From positions 1-30,611 of the IMG/VR virus record IMGVR_UViG_3300034418_007081: 30,611 bases of DNA. One strand, written 5' to 3'. Below are positions 1-8,649 of this stretch, piece by piece. The position numbers and the translations under genes are program-made. This DNA comes from a virus. A model generated the notes under the pieces. The model did not search any database and was not told the origin of the DNA. It worked only from the letters and a program-made list of their open reading frames with translations. Within the stretch, counting starts at the first letter, position 1. Every line of letters begins with the position of its first letter.

Positions 1-260
1 AGATCCAATCTCAAATCACTTTCGTCCTTCTTCTCTACCCAGTTCATATCCATCAACTTTTGTTTTAGTGGCGTCCAGATAATCTGTTTTGCCATTCTAT
101 AACTGGGTGCAATATACCACACCGTTTTATTGGGAACACGAGCAAACCTTGCAAGTTCTCTCATGCCCAAATGTGTTTTACCAAAGCGTCTTCCTGCAAC
201 CAACACTCTGAAGCGAGCGTCACTGGTCGCTACTTGTGCTTGCGGTATCGTCAGTTTCAT
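1..260 (-). CDS. terL: Terminase large subunit, N-terminal part (cut by window edge)
   Basis: This is the first 86 residues of the DNA-packaging motor ATPase, read from an ATG at 260 to the window edge. Around residues 18-28 a Walker A motif (VAGRRFGKTH) of the deviant GRRFGKT form typical of large terminases is visible, followed by VWYIAPSYRMAKQIIW, the usual segment after the P-loop. The start overlaps the end of the small terminase gene by 41 bases, which suggests translational coupling. The remainder lies outside the window; its nuclease end is at the opposite edge (30261-30611). Family assignment is firm. Whether any bases are missing between the two edges is discussed under findings. 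Confidence 0.92.
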   Translation of the reverse strand, partial: MKLTIPQAQVATSDARFRVLVAGRRFGKTHLGMRELARFARVPNKTVWYIAPSYRMAKQIIWTPLKQKLMDMNWVEKKDESDLRLD

Positions 261-645
261 CCGGTGCCTCTTCTACAGTAAATGTTGCAGGCAGATCAGC
301 ATCCGTCCAGGGCAACGGCTGTCTATCATCACTGTTTCTTTCGCCGTTTTCTGTTTGGTGTAGGAACTGTTTGCCAAGCCAGATAAGCATTGTCTTATCC
401 TGCTTTTCAATAGCAAGATCAATCTGGGCTTGTCTTAGTCTTGCTCTAGTATGTGCTTTGACTTGATTGATGAGTGTGCTGAAACGATCTCTCACAGTGC
501 TACTGTGACAGCCGAAAAACTTGCCCATCTCATCATAGGTGCATCCAATCTGTGCCAGTTTTATAAGTGTATCTCTGTCTATTTCAACAGTTTTTGCACT
601 TTTACCGGGCAGTTCTTCCTCAAACCATTCTGGTTCAAGTTCCAT
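220..645 (-). CDS. terS: Terminase small subunit
   Basis: This 141-residue protein fits the DNA-recognition subunit of the packaging terminase. Residues about 35-55 (TYDEMGKFFGCHSSTVRDRF) form a helix-turn-helix with the spacing seen in small terminases. The segment MLIWLGKQFLHQ at about 84-95 is a recurrent small-terminase signature, followed by an acidic, proline-rich tail ending TSSDQ. The gene lies directly upstream of terL and overlaps it. Its start overlaps the stop of the fibre-tail adaptor gene (TAATG). The pac or cos site it recognises is not evident. Confidence 0.88.
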   Translation of the reverse strand: MELEPEWFEEELPGKSAKTVEIDRDTLIKLAQIGCTYDEMGKFFGCHSSTVRDRFSTLINQVKAHTRARLRQAQIDLAIEKQDKTMLIWLGKQFLHQTENGERNSDDRQPLPWTDADLPATFTVEEAPDETDDTASTSSDQ

Positions 646-974
646 TATACGCTCCTTGGCTCAACCAATATTCTAAACTGTCTTGCAACTGTAAGACTGT
701 TGGTTGTTGTTATTGTGCAGGTCACTGTGTATACACTGTCCTCACTGCCGCCACTCAAAAACACTGTGCTTTTAGTTGAGTTGTTAGTTTGACTGTCGAT
801 GGTGAGTGGTGCACTGTCTCCTGCAATCGTGCTAACTGTAAAAGTGCTGGTTGAGATTGAGTTTTGTGCTGGCATCCAATCTGTCCAATCTACACTGTAG
901 TCTAACACATCTACTGGAGATTTTCTAATAAAGACACCGTCTCTGTCTTGTTCAAATCCTGTTAGTGTTGTCAT
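645..974 (-). CDS. Fibre-tail adaptor-like protein
   Basis: This 109-residue protein has the pattern of a common small phage protein often annotated as fibre-tail adaptor. An N-terminal stretch reads VLDYSVDWTDWMPAQNSI, followed by a beta-rich half with STVFLSGGSEDSVYTVTCTI and a closing RQFRILVE. In the family the N-terminal 'DY.VDW..W' segment and the 'V.LSGG....Y.V' strand are conserved; both are visible here. It sits between a long repetitive fibre gene and the small terminase, at the end of the fibre operon. Its stop overlaps the terS start. The exact virion location is inferred. Confidence 0.7.
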   Translation of the reverse strand: MTTLTGFEQDRDGVFIRKSPVDVLDYSVDWTDWMPAQNSISTSTFTVSTIAGDSAPLTIDSQTNNSTKSTVFLSGGSEDSVYTVTCTITTTNSLTVARQFRILVEPRSV

Positions 975-2330
975 TTAGTTTGTCCTTGTTCTTGTTCCAG
1001 GCGCATATGCTGGCACTGGGATTTTGTATGTTCTTGTTTCGCTGCTTGCTGACTCTGTTCTCAAATATTCATCCAATACCATTAGCGTTCTTGCTTCTGT
1101 GGCAATGGTTGCTGTTCTATATGGATCGAAAGTTTGAACTGCCGCTAAAGTAGCAGTGACAGTGCCCAGTGTGATATTTAGTGAGCCCGCAAATACCGCA
1201 TTACCAGTTGTGGTTAAACTGGTTGTGCTTGCAAGATCGCTTGTTGCACTGATGTTGTTTGTTGCTGTTGTGATCACACTGCTGGTTGTGACTACATCAA
1301 TGTCGCCGAATACAACACGCTCGCCTATTGTTGTTGTGACAGTGCCCAGTGACATGTTGATTTCGGCACTCTGATGTATTAGATTACCTGTTACATTTAC
1401 ACCACTGGTGCTTGCAATAGTGATATCACCGAAGAACAGTTCACCGCCGGCTACAACTGTGACAGTGCCAAGTGCAATATCAACCGTTGCTGCTCTGTTT
1501 CTCACAGCGTCCACTGTTACTGTGCTTGCAGTGTTTACAGTGCTAATACCCGCCGCAATAAAGCCACCGGTTACATTAGTTGTTGCGAAACTGCCAATAT
1601 GAGCACCATCTACAGGACCCCATACTGCTTTGGGCCATGTATTCCAGTCATCATACAGTCCAACATTATCCCAGGTATATGCATATCCTGCGTCATATGG
1701 ATCGCGTAGTGTGTCATGCAGTTGATTACCCAGTGTAGTTGTAGTTGTGGAGTTAGCAATAGTTGCATCAACGGCAATCGTGTTTGTTGCTGTTGTGCTT
1801 ACACTGGATGATGCCTGCACTGTTGCACTGTTAGCACTAAGAACACTGGCATCTGTAGATATAAGAACGGTGCCGGCAAGTATGACGACACCCAAGTCTG
1901 CGTCCACTGCATCCGCACTGACTGCGAGTGAACTTGCTATTGTTGAACTACCACCCTGATTTAGTTTTGGAACTGCACTGATTTGATGTGCCGCACTAAT
2001 GCTGATATTTGCTCCAGCCAGTCTTGCGGCATCTGTGCTTAATCCTGATGCAATGCTTATATCAATAGCACCGCTTGCAGTGGCACTGGCAACTGTAACT
2101 GTGCTTGTGCCTAATGTAAGGTTTATACTTGCCGATAGTGTGTTTGTTGCAGTAGTAGTGGTAGCAGCAGTGGCAGTTATTTCAGACTCTGCACTTAACT
2201 CGAGACCCGCACTTGCACTTGTAGTGGTTTGGGCACTACTGTTTAAGGTGAATACTTCAAAGAAGTCACCTGTAACATATGATTGTGCGTCTGCGGGGCT
2301 TAGATAATAGCCTGATACAATAACTGCCAT
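975..2330 (-). CDS. Repetitive Ala/Ser/Thr-rich structural (fibre) protein
   Basis: This 451-residue, low-complexity protein is dominated by Ala, Ser, Thr, Val and Ile in alternating beta-strand patterns. A degenerate unit built on 'I.LGTVT.T.GE..FFGDI' recurs at about residues 285-310, 325-350 and 385-400, with a related copy near 68-80. At about 208-240 a distinct aromatic segment (YTWDNVGLYDDWNTWP) interrupts the repeats; a similar 'YTW..F.....W..W..FYPGG' segment is in the protein at 17565-18263. The C-terminus ends IPVPAYAPGTRTRTN. The start has a Shine-Dalgarno sequence (AGGAA). A beta-solenoid-like tail fibre or decoration role is inferred; no enzymatic domain is visible. Confidence 0.62.
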   Translation of the reverse strand: MAVIVSGYYLSPADAQSYVTGDFFEVFTLNSSAQTTTSASAGLELSAESEITATAATTTTATNTLSASINLTLGTSTVTVASATASGAIDISIASGLSTDAARLAGANISISAAHQISAVPKLNQGGSSTIASSLAVSADAVDADLGVVILAGTVLISTDASVLSANSATVQASSSVSTTATNTIAVDATIANSTTTTTLGNQLHDTLRDPYDAGYAYTWDNVGLYDDWNTWPKAVWGPVDGAHIGSFATTNVTGGFIAAGISTVNTASTVTVDAVRNRAATVDIALGTVTVVAGGELFFGDITIASTSGVNVTGNLIHQSAEINMSLGTVTTTIGERVVFGDIDVVTTSSVITTATNNISATSDLASTTSLTTTGNAVFAGSLNITLGTVTATLAAVQTFDPYRTATIATEARTLMVLDEYLRTESASSETRTYKIPVPAYAPGTRTRTN

Positions 2331-2343
2331 AGCGTTTTTCCTA

Positions 2344-2775
2344 TTAGTCTAGTGTAATCTCTAAACTACCTGATGAAATAATGAATGTGTCACCATTTGT
2401 GATTGTTTTGTTAACTGACAACGCACCCCAAGCAATCAAGTTGCCGCCACTTGCCGCATCCCAGATACCAATGTGTGTAACTGTTCCCCAGTCACCGGTA
2501 GCACTTGGGAATGTAATCTGTGTGTCAGTTGTGATTGTTCCGTCTGTTGCTGCTCCTGCAGCCGAGAAACTATTTGTTCCAGCGGTGCCATCAGTGATTT
2601 GCTGACGAGCGTAAGCATCTGTGCCCACGGTTAGTTCTGTTAAACCTACACCATCTGATCCGCTCATGCCTGTTGCTAGACCTAGATATAGGTCAAAGTC
2701 TGTCCAATCGGCGATTTCGCCATTTCTAAAGATATGATCGAGAACCTTGTTCTCTGCATAGTTTGATAAACTCAT
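2344..2775 (-). CDS. Tail fibre-associated protein, paralogue A
   Basis: This 143-residue protein belongs to a widespread phage family starting with 'MSLSNYAENKVLDHIFR', followed by a 'YLGL' strand and a C-terminal 'IGIWDAASGGNLIAWG' segment. It is clearly a paralogue of the protein at 4347-4736: both share the N-terminal helix (Y.E.KVL.H.FRN), the 'YAR' motif near the middle and 'G..DA..GGNL.A.G' near the end. Members are usually found beside tail fibres and are taken to be structural. AAGGAG lies 8 bases before the ATG. Confidence 0.72.
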   Translation of the reverse strand: MSLSNYAENKVLDHIFRNGEIADWTDFDLYLGLATGMSGSDGVGLTELTVGTDAYARQQITDGTAGTNSFSAAGAATDGTITTDTQITFPSATGDWGTVTHIGIWDAASGGNLIAWGALSVNKTITNGDTFIISSGSLEITLD

Positions 2776-2820
2776 TTTGCTAACTCCTTATGTTTTATCA
2801 TTGTATTTACTGGGTTTTAG

Positions 2821-3543
2821 TTAGGCTGTTTTTATGAATCTAGCCATAAATCCGCCCCCGATGAATCCCAGCCCAGTTGCTGAACTCAAACTTGTTATTG
2901 TTGCTGTTGCTTTTACTTGTATGTTTGTTGCACTTGCAAAAGTTTCAGTTGTAGTTAAATCACACCACATTAATCTATGCGTCCGGTTAAGGTCAGTGCT
3001 TATATCATGCGTTTGACTGGGTGTGAATGTTGCTAACACTGTGCTTGTGTCTGTGTTTAGCAGTTCTATTTTAACGCTTACACCATAACTAGGAATATTT
3101 CCTGTAGTTCGTTGTATTTGAATGCTCCAATAGCCATCTATTTGTATTTGGTATGTGCCTGCAGGTATTTCTGGATTGTCATCTGCACTGCTAAGATTGA
3201 ATATGTTTTGATCATCAAAGTTATTAGCCGGACTAAACTCAAATGTTTGTGTAATCGTAGCACTGGGACTTGCTGACCAACTGATGGGATATTGCGTGTT
3301 GCCGCCCGAGTTGGTTAAAGGCATGTAACTACCATTTAACAGAGTATTATTGGTTACATTCCATTCTGTGCCATCGTATGCCAATACCTGACCATCCTGA
3401 GGTGTGCCTAGGTCTACTGTGCCAAACTCAGCAATAATAGCATTGACATTGTCAATGTTTCGCTTTATATCCGCGCGGGCATTCTGTGGTGCATCATATG
3501 CATTGTCTACGCTATCTGTTGTTGTTGTTGTGGGCCAAGTCAT
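2821..3543 (-). CDS. Tail fibre protein with WPT/ARADI N-terminal anchor
   Basis: This 240-residue protein has an N-terminal module (MTWPTTTTTDS, then NARADIKRNIDNVNAIIAEFG, then GQVLAYDGTEWN) shared with three other genes at 3546, 15864 and 16313. The remaining 170 residues are beta-rich, ending FIGGGFMARFIKTA, and resemble a C1q/TNF-like jelly-roll fibre tip (PAGTYQIQIDGYWSIQI). The shared N-terminus is most simply a tail-attachment domain and the variable C-terminus a receptor-binding or decoration domain; that division is inference. The gene starts 2 bases after the preceding stop. Confidence 0.7.
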   Translation of the reverse strand: MTWPTTTTTDSVDNAYDAPQNARADIKRNIDNVNAIIAEFGTVDLGTPQDGQVLAYDGTEWNVTNNTLLNGSYMPLTNSGGNTQYPISWSASPSATITQTFEFSPANNFDDQNIFNLSSADDNPEIPAGTYQIQIDGYWSIQIQRTTGNIPSYGVSVKIELLNTDTSTVLATFTPSQTHDISTDLNRTHRLMWCDLTTTETFASATNIQVKATATITSLSSATGLGFIGGGFMARFIKTA

Positions 3544-3545
3544 CG

Positions 3546-4160
3546 TTATACTCTAAACAACTTTATGCTAATGTTGAAACTTACACTACCATCAGTGATA
3601 ATATCTGTAGTAAATGTTACTCGAACATCACTAGTGGTAGTGAGTGTAAAACTGTTTGCACTGCTTATGCTATACACTCTGTGTTCATCATTGTCTGTGT
3701 GCATGATTTGAGCATATGCAATATTGTCGATATCCGCACCTGCTGTGTTATTGCGTAGTTTTAGTGTCTCAAGGTTTGGTTCTGGATCCGGATTGTTGTG
3801 TTGAGCACTGAATATTCCTGTAATAATGGCTTTGTAAGTGCCTGCGTCTAGATTCATATCCACACCACTTACACTGTTAACAATGCTGTATTCATCATTG
3901 CTGATTGACATTGTGTTTGCACTGAATGTCAGGTAGGCTGCTCTTGTGCCGGCTGCTCCACTATTGATCCAACGACTATTACTGCCATCATACACAAGTG
4001 CTTCGCCATTCGCCGGCGCAGTTATTGCTACTTCACCAAACTCATCAATAATAGCATTTACATTGTCAATGTTTTGTTTGATGTCAGCACGAGCAAGGCC
4101 CGGGTTGTCACTACCGCTGTCTACATTTGCTGTGCTTGCTGGTGTTGTGGGCCAAGCCAT
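3546..4160 (-). CDS. Tail fibre protein with WPT/ARADI N-terminal anchor, jelly-roll C-terminus
   Basis: This 204-residue paralogue of the neighbouring gene begins MAWPTTPASTANVDSG and continues LARADIKQNIDNVNAIIDEFG and EALVYDGSNSRWIN. The C-terminal part (AAYLTFSANTMSISNDEYS, DAGTYKAIITGIFSAQHN, VRVTFTTDIITDG) has the strand pattern of C1q/TNF-like trimeric tips. Its first eleven residues match those of the gene at 16313-17098 almost exactly although the two lie about 13 kb apart. It is preceded by AGGGAG and follows a 55-residue gene. Confidence 0.7.
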   Translation of the reverse strand: MAWPTTPASTANVDSGSDNPGLARADIKQNIDNVNAIIDEFGEVAITAPANGEALVYDGSNSRWINSGAAGTRAAYLTFSANTMSISNDEYSIVNSVSGVDMNLDAGTYKAIITGIFSAQHNNPDPEPNLETLKLRNNTAGADIDNIAYAQIMHTDNDEHRVYSISSANSFTLTTTSDVRVTFTTDIITDGSVSFNISIKLFRV

Positions 4161-4170
4161 GGTGTTCTCC

Positions 4171-4338
4171 CTATAGTATATCTATGTTTAGTGTTTCAAG
4201 TCTGCGGTCTGCTGACTCTTCTGCTTGATCATCATCACACTCTACAGTGCGTGGCAGTGTAACTGCTACACCTGGAATAGCGTTTAGCATCGCTGCCTGA
4301 TCCTGTGTTAAATCCTGTGTTGTTGTTAGTGTTATCAT
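4171..4338 (-). CDS. Small acidic protein, 55 aa, unknown
   Basis: A 55-residue open frame fills the gap between two fibre genes. It starts at the ATG at 4338, six bases after AGGAG, and ends TLNIDIL. Residues 1-20 form an amphipathic helix-like stretch (LTQDQAAMLNAIPG), and the C-terminal half is strongly acidic (ECDDDQAEESADRR). The family is not recognised. Its tight fit between neighbours, good ribosome-binding site and same strand make it a likely real gene, perhaps a fibre assembly accessory; that role is only a guess from context. Confidence 0.62.
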   Translation of the reverse strand: MITLTTTQDLTQDQAAMLNAIPGVAVTLPRTVECDDDQAEESADRRLETLNIDIL

Positions 4339-4346
4339 TGTTGCTC

Positions 4347-4736
4347 CTAACTGAGTTCTATAATAAGTTTGCCTGCTTCCACGATGAATGATTCACCATC
4401 GCTGACCTGCGCACTGGGCGTAATGCTGCCATATGCAAGTAGGTTGCCGCCTGTGCTGGCATCATACACACCAAAAGCAACAACAGTGTTCCACGCTCCG
4501 CCACTGGCTGTGAATGTTTCATCGCTGGTATTCGCTACCTGTTTGTTTGAACTATAAGCATCAAATGCTGTTGCTTGTCGAGCATAACCATATAGACTGG
4601 CAAGTTCTGTGCCACTGGTGCTGTCTGTAGGTGCCACACTGAGCAAACCCAGGTATAATGTGGTTGGGGCTGTATACGCTGTGTTGCGAAATACATGCTC
4701 TAATACCTTTTGTTCTAAATAATCTGTGAAACTCAT
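4347..4736 (-). CDS. Tail fibre-associated protein, paralogue B
   Basis: This 129-residue protein is the second member of the family seen at 2344-2775. It has MSFTDYLEQKVLEHVFRN at the N-terminus, LYLGLLSVAP, YGYARQAT, and FGVYDASTGGNLLAYG near the C-terminus. The close pairing with paralogue A and the position directly after a fibre gene support a structural role at the tail. The two copies differ mainly in the middle loop, as expected if that part is exposed. The start lies one base after the preceding stop. Confidence 0.72.
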   Translation of the reverse strand: MSFTDYLEQKVLEHVFRNTAYTAPTTLYLGLLSVAPTDSTSGTELASLYGYARQATAFDAYSSNKQVANTSDETFTASGGAWNTVVAFGVYDASTGGNLLAYGSITPSAQVSDGESFIVEAGKLIIELS

Positions 4737-4737
4737 A

Positions 4738-5757
4738 TTATATACTTCCTGTTGTTAAACTACCGGTTGTGTCATCTGTTAGTGCTGGACCATATGCACC
4801 GGTGCCCGCGAGTCTATCTGCATCTGTAGCGCCAACCCAGTTGTAATATATTTGACTTGTAAACCCGTCATATAATCTGCCTCGAGGCAGTGCCGGTGTG
4901 CCTGATAGCATTCCGTATATGTAGTTTTCAAACTGCGCCGAGCCATCCAAGCCCACAGTCATATGCACCGGACCTAATCTCAACTTATCACCGGCATAGT
5001 TGGGTTGGATGGTTCCATAACTGATGTGTGTGGGATTGACATCCCAGTTGTAAATGTTATTGTCAAAGTGATCTTCTAACACATAGAATGTTGTGCTATT
5101 ATAGGGTGCTATTACACTTTTTACTTGTCTGTCGCCGACGCCGATGGCATAATCTCCTCTAATATCTCCATTGTATGGAAAAAACCCAAATACATTCGTG
5201 TAGTTACTATACCAGAATGAAAACTTGCACCAACCTGCGAATGTGCCGCTATCACTGGGTTGTAGTGCTACTAGACTGACATTACTCATGTTGTTGCCAT
5301 TTAACTCTAGTTTGTTTAGTATAAACTCGATACTACAGTTTGCAAAACTGCTGGTTAAACCGGTTCTTCTGTTCACCAGTGCTGTGCTTGGATGTGTTTT
5401 TACCAGGATCTCAAACTCGTTGCCAACGCCGGTGCTGCTTGTAGGATTTTCACTGCCCATGCTTACTAATCTTGCAGTTTGTGCGCTGGTAATGCCGGTT
5501 CCACTAAACGCACTGGGTGGCAAATAAACCCAAAACTCCATGAGCACGCTACCAAAGTTTACATATGACGCTGTGGTATTAAGATCAACTGCCATTCTTG
5601 TGGACGATGAGTTGCTACCATACTCTGCGTTCATTTCAATATAACGAGCATCCAGAAACTGCGGGCCAGTGGCTGTGCTACTACTAACAGTTCTGCTCAA
5701 GTAGTTTGCAGGCGATGCACCTGCATGCCAGGCTGCTCTGTGTGTTGCCAAAAACAT
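4738..5757 (-). CDS. Tail fibre / lectin-like structural protein
   Basis: This 339-residue protein is rich in aromatic and small polar residues. It includes ARYIEMNAEYGSNSSSTRM near the start, VLMEFWVYLPPSAF at about 72-85 and a long beta-rich centre. The pattern 'V.M.FWVYLPP.......S.....LVSMGS' suggests a LamG or concanavalin-like carbohydrate-binding jelly roll, an inference from strand pattern alone. The C-terminus (PALPRGRLYDGFTSQIYYNWVGATDADRLAG) looks like a display segment. It follows the 773-residue fibre without any gap (TAA directly before ATG), so the two probably act together at the tail tip. Confidence 0.58.
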   Translation of the reverse strand: MFLATHRAAWHAGASPANYLSRTVSSSTATGPQFLDARYIEMNAEYGSNSSSTRMAVDLNTTASYVNFGSVLMEFWVYLPPSAFSGTGITSAQTARLVSMGSENPTSSTGVGNEFEILVKTHPSTALVNRRTGLTSSFANCSIEFILNKLELNGNNMSNVSLVALQPSDSGTFAGWCKFSFWYSNYTNVFGFFPYNGDIRGDYAIGVGDRQVKSVIAPYNSTTFYVLEDHFDNNIYNWDVNPTHISYGTIQPNYAGDKLRLGPVHMTVGLDGSAQFENYIYGMLSGTPALPRGRLYDGFTSQIYYNWVGATDADRLAGTGAYGPALTDDTTGSLTTGSI

Positions 5758-8079
5758 TTAGATATAGTTCCCACTTATAGTCCACAAATAAGTGCCATCT
5801 ACATTCATAACACTTACAACTGTGTAGTTGCCTGCACCCGAATCTACGGTGGTGATGCCATTTGCAATCTTAAATGTTTCACCTGCGCCTGCTGTGAATG
5901 ATACAGTTCTACCGCCTGTGCCATCCTGTTTCAAGAACAGTGTAACACTGCCTATCATTGGTGTTCCACTGGCATTGTTATCGCCTGGGAAGTTGCTCAT
6001 TGTGAAACTTGTTATATTATCACTTAGTGTGACAATCTGTGTGTTACCATTGTTGTAGTCAACTGTGTATGTTCCACTTGCACTGTGAGTTTCTTCATAA
6101 CTGAGTTCACTGTAGTAGCCCACACTGCCGAACTTTTCTACATAGTGAGGCATGTCGTTTTTCACATTATAGAATAGTGCACCGCTGCTTACATTAAAGT
6201 TGCCGTTGCTGGCATCTCTAGAATCTCTATGTGTATGCCATACACTAACATCACCTGTAATATTGACCGAGGCGCTGCCGGCACTTTCAACACCTACTCT
6301 TGCTGCGTATACACTGCCATGATCGATTGTTAAATCTTGTGGATTCGATACCGCGCTATATTCATTGTCAAAACCGGCTTGGAAGTATAACTGATTTTCT
6401 ATTGCCGCGGCTCGTTCTACTGTAGCACCATATGTTTCATTACTGTTGGTAACATTAAAGTTGTTTCTGATGCCGATAATGCCTCTGCCTGCTCTGTCAC
6501 CATCCAGGTAGGTCATGCCATTTACATCTATAGCATATTGCATATGATTAGTGCGGAATCTTGCATTAGAACTGCTTATTGTAGAGTTAGCATTGTTAAA
6601 CTTGATGTCTCTACCAATACTTTCGCCATAATAACGACCTGCGCTTGCATCTAGACTTCTGTTACGCCAGTTTATAAATGCTGCTGTTGTGCTGTTCGTT
6701 CCATAAAAGCCCGCGTTTAATGAAGGACTACCAATAACATAATGGGTGCCTCTGGCAGTGTTATCAGCATCTGTGGCGATTGCATTTGAACTTGCCATTG
6801 TGACTTTAATATTGCCTGTGCCGTCTGGTGCAAGTTCAATGTCACCATTGCTTGCCGCGGCGCTAATGATGCTATTGCCATTTACATCTAAATCGCCACC
6901 AAGTTGCGGAGTTGTGTCATCAACGACATCGCCGCCTCCGCCACCACCACTCACAGTTGTGAAACTTAATACACCACTGCCGTTGGTTGTGAGCACTTGT
7001 CCATTAGTGCCGTCTGCACTGGGCAATGTTAGTGCTAGATCCGCGGCCATACTTGCAGGCGCACGAAGCACAACACCTTTGCCGGTTGTGTCACTTTCCA
7101 GTAAGAAGTTGTTACCGGTTGTGTTGCGGAAATAATACTTGCTACTGCTTACAACAAACTGTGTTGCGGCTGTGATAGTTTGGTTATTTGTATCGAAACT
7201 GTCTGCAAGTTTAAGGTTAGTAACCAGTGTGTTGCCTGTGCCGTTGGGTGTGATTGCAATGTCACCGTTTGACACACTTGTAATAGCGTTTCCATTTACA
7301 TCTAATGCACCGCCAAGTTGTGGAGTTGTATCCTCAACAACATTGCTGATTCCTCCACCACCACCGCCTGTGATCCAATCATAGTCTGCACCATCCCAAC
7401 TAAGAACTTGTCCTGTGGTTGCTGTGCTGGTGTTTAGGTGTGTGTCTACATCTGAGTTTGCGTAACCATCTGTAATACCATATCCACTCAGTGTGGTTGG
7501 TGTTGATGTAATGCTTGCAAATGGCAAACTGGTAGTATGGCTTAAATCACTAATCTGACTTTCTGTAATGCTTAGTGCCGCTTGGTGTTGTGTGACACTG
7601 CTCTGTGTAATATTAGCGTCGGGCACATTAGCCCAAGTTACTGCTGCACTTAGATCATTTGTTTCTGTAAATGAAGTTAGATAACCACTGTCATTTGTTA
7701 GACTGCTAACTGCTGTTGGAATATCACTTGTAAGTGCCACTGTTCCAGTTGTGGTTGGCAGTGTTAGTGTGCCGGTGTTACTAATGCTACTAATAACGGG
7801 TGTGGTAAGCGTTTTATTTGTAAGTGTGTCTGTGCTTGACGCAGTAATATAACTGCCCAAGTCACTGATTTGACTTTCTGTAATGCTAAGTGCGGCTTGG
7901 TGCTGTGTCACACTTGATTGCGTGATGTTTGCATCCGGAACATTTGCCCAGGTCACTGCGGCAGTTAAATCGTTGGTTTCTGTTTCAATCTTAGCCGTGT
8001 TTAGGTTTGTAAAGTTAGCATCAAGTTCTGTGATCGTTAGCGCCGAACCTTTTGCAGTTCTGGTTACAATAGTAGCCAT
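5758..8079 (-). CDS. Long tail fibre protein with internal repeats
   Basis: This 773-residue protein is the longest of the fibre cluster. Near the N-terminus a 34-residue unit with core NVPDANITQSS and ALSITESQISDL occurs twice (about 43-75 and 149-181). The same unit is found once in the protein at 16313-17098. A second repeat, 'TTPQLGG.LDVNGN.I' with 'NGDI...P.GTGN', occurs twice (about 255-290 and 390-425), each preceded by a GGGGG linker. The C-terminal third is beta-rich and ends TYLWTISGNYI. Repeats of this kind are common in phage fibres. The ATG follows CGAGGAG. A receptor-binding role is inferred from context. Confidence 0.78.
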   Translation of the reverse strand: MATIVTRTAKGSALTITELDANFTNLNTAKIETETNDLTAAVTWANVPDANITQSSVTQHQAALSITESQISDLGSYITASSTDTLTNKTLTTPVISSISNTGTLTLPTTTGTVALTSDIPTAVSSLTNDSGYLTSFTETNDLSAAVTWANVPDANITQSSVTQHQAALSITESQISDLSHTTSLPFASITSTPTTLSGYGITDGYANSDVDTHLNTSTATTGQVLSWDGADYDWITGGGGGGISNVVEDTTPQLGGALDVNGNAITSVSNGDIAITPNGTGNTLVTNLKLADSFDTNNQTITAATQFVVSSSKYYFRNTTGNNFLLESDTTGKGVVLRAPASMAADLALTLPSADGTNGQVLTTNGSGVLSFTTVSGGGGGGDVVDDTTPQLGGDLDVNGNSIISAAASNGDIELAPDGTGNIKVTMASSNAIATDADNTARGTHYVIGSPSLNAGFYGTNSTTAAFINWRNRSLDASAGRYYGESIGRDIKFNNANSTISSSNARFRTNHMQYAIDVNGMTYLDGDRAGRGIIGIRNNFNVTNSNETYGATVERAAAIENQLYFQAGFDNEYSAVSNPQDLTIDHGSVYAARVGVESAGSASVNITGDVSVWHTHRDSRDASNGNFNVSSGALFYNVKNDMPHYVEKFGSVGYYSELSYEETHSASGTYTVDYNNGNTQIVTLSDNITSFTMSNFPGDNNASGTPMIGSVTLFLKQDGTGGRTVSFTAGAGETFKIANGITTVDSGAGNYTVVSVMNVDGTYLWTISGNYI

Positions 8080-8102
8080 AGGGTGTTATCTCCTCGTATA
8101 TG

Positions 8103-8633
8103 TTATTTATAGCACCAAGTTTCCCACTGTTTTGGCGTGCTCAAGCAGTGTAACACTGTGGGTTTGCTGTCTGCTAATAACAGATGATACTGGTCTCTAA
8201 ATCTTTGGGTCTTTTTAATAGTGCCCCGTTTAAGTTCATGTTCATGCCATCGTTCAGTTCCATCATGTGTAACTGTGTCGAATCCTATGCAGTGAATGTA
8301 TTCTGGTGCGTGTGCCAATGCCAGTTTGATTGCCAGTGTTCCTGTAATGTCTAAATCACTGTTGCCAGGCACCGTGTGTTGACTGTGTCTTGTAGCCCAT
8401 CTGTCTGTGGTATAGCAAGGTCTGCGACAGTGTTCTTTGTTGTATTGAACCCAGTGATCATCACAGGCAACTACATAATCAATGGCAATCTTATCTTCCA
8501 GTTCTAACCAAGCACCATTGCACACTATAACTCTAAGATCCGAATCAACCCGGTGCCAGTCGAATGCGTGTATACTTGCACCGTTTCCCACTACAAGAAA
8601 CTCTAAAGGCTCTAGGTCATATTTGTTTATCAT
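8103..8633 (-). CDS. Rossmann-type protein, possible sialyltransferase/DUF115-like
   Basis: The ATG at 8633 (MINKYDLEPLEF) is preferred; a TTG four codons earlier is possible. This gives 176 residues. The N-terminus has a Rossmann-like strand and loop, FLVVGNGASIHAFDW, followed by IDYVVACDDHWV and, later, TGTLAIKLALAHAPEYIHCIGFDTV. Together these match a loose pattern seen in DUF115 and GT42-like sugar-transfer proteins ('GNGPS...D....CN....D..VA.D...G..A..LA......I.L.GFD'). The protein is short for an enzyme of that class. It lies just before the long fibre gene, so virion or cell-surface modification is conceivable but unproven. Confidence 0.45.
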   Translation of the reverse strand: MINKYDLEPLEFLVVGNGASIHAFDWHRVDSDLRVIVCNGAWLELEDKIAIDYVVACDDHWVQYNKEHCRRPCYTTDRWATRHSQHTVPGNSDLDITGTLAIKLALAHAPEYIHCIGFDTVTHDGTERWHEHELKRGTIKKTQRFRDQYHLLLADSKPTVLHCLSTPKQWETWCYK

Positions 8634-8649
8634 ACTCACATCCAAAGTG

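Noticed and set aside
1156-2307. Long plus-strand frames opposite the repetitive fibre gene
   Set aside because: They are valine/alanine-rich mirror products of the repeated minus-strand coding sequence, lack ribosome-binding sites and run against the operon direction.
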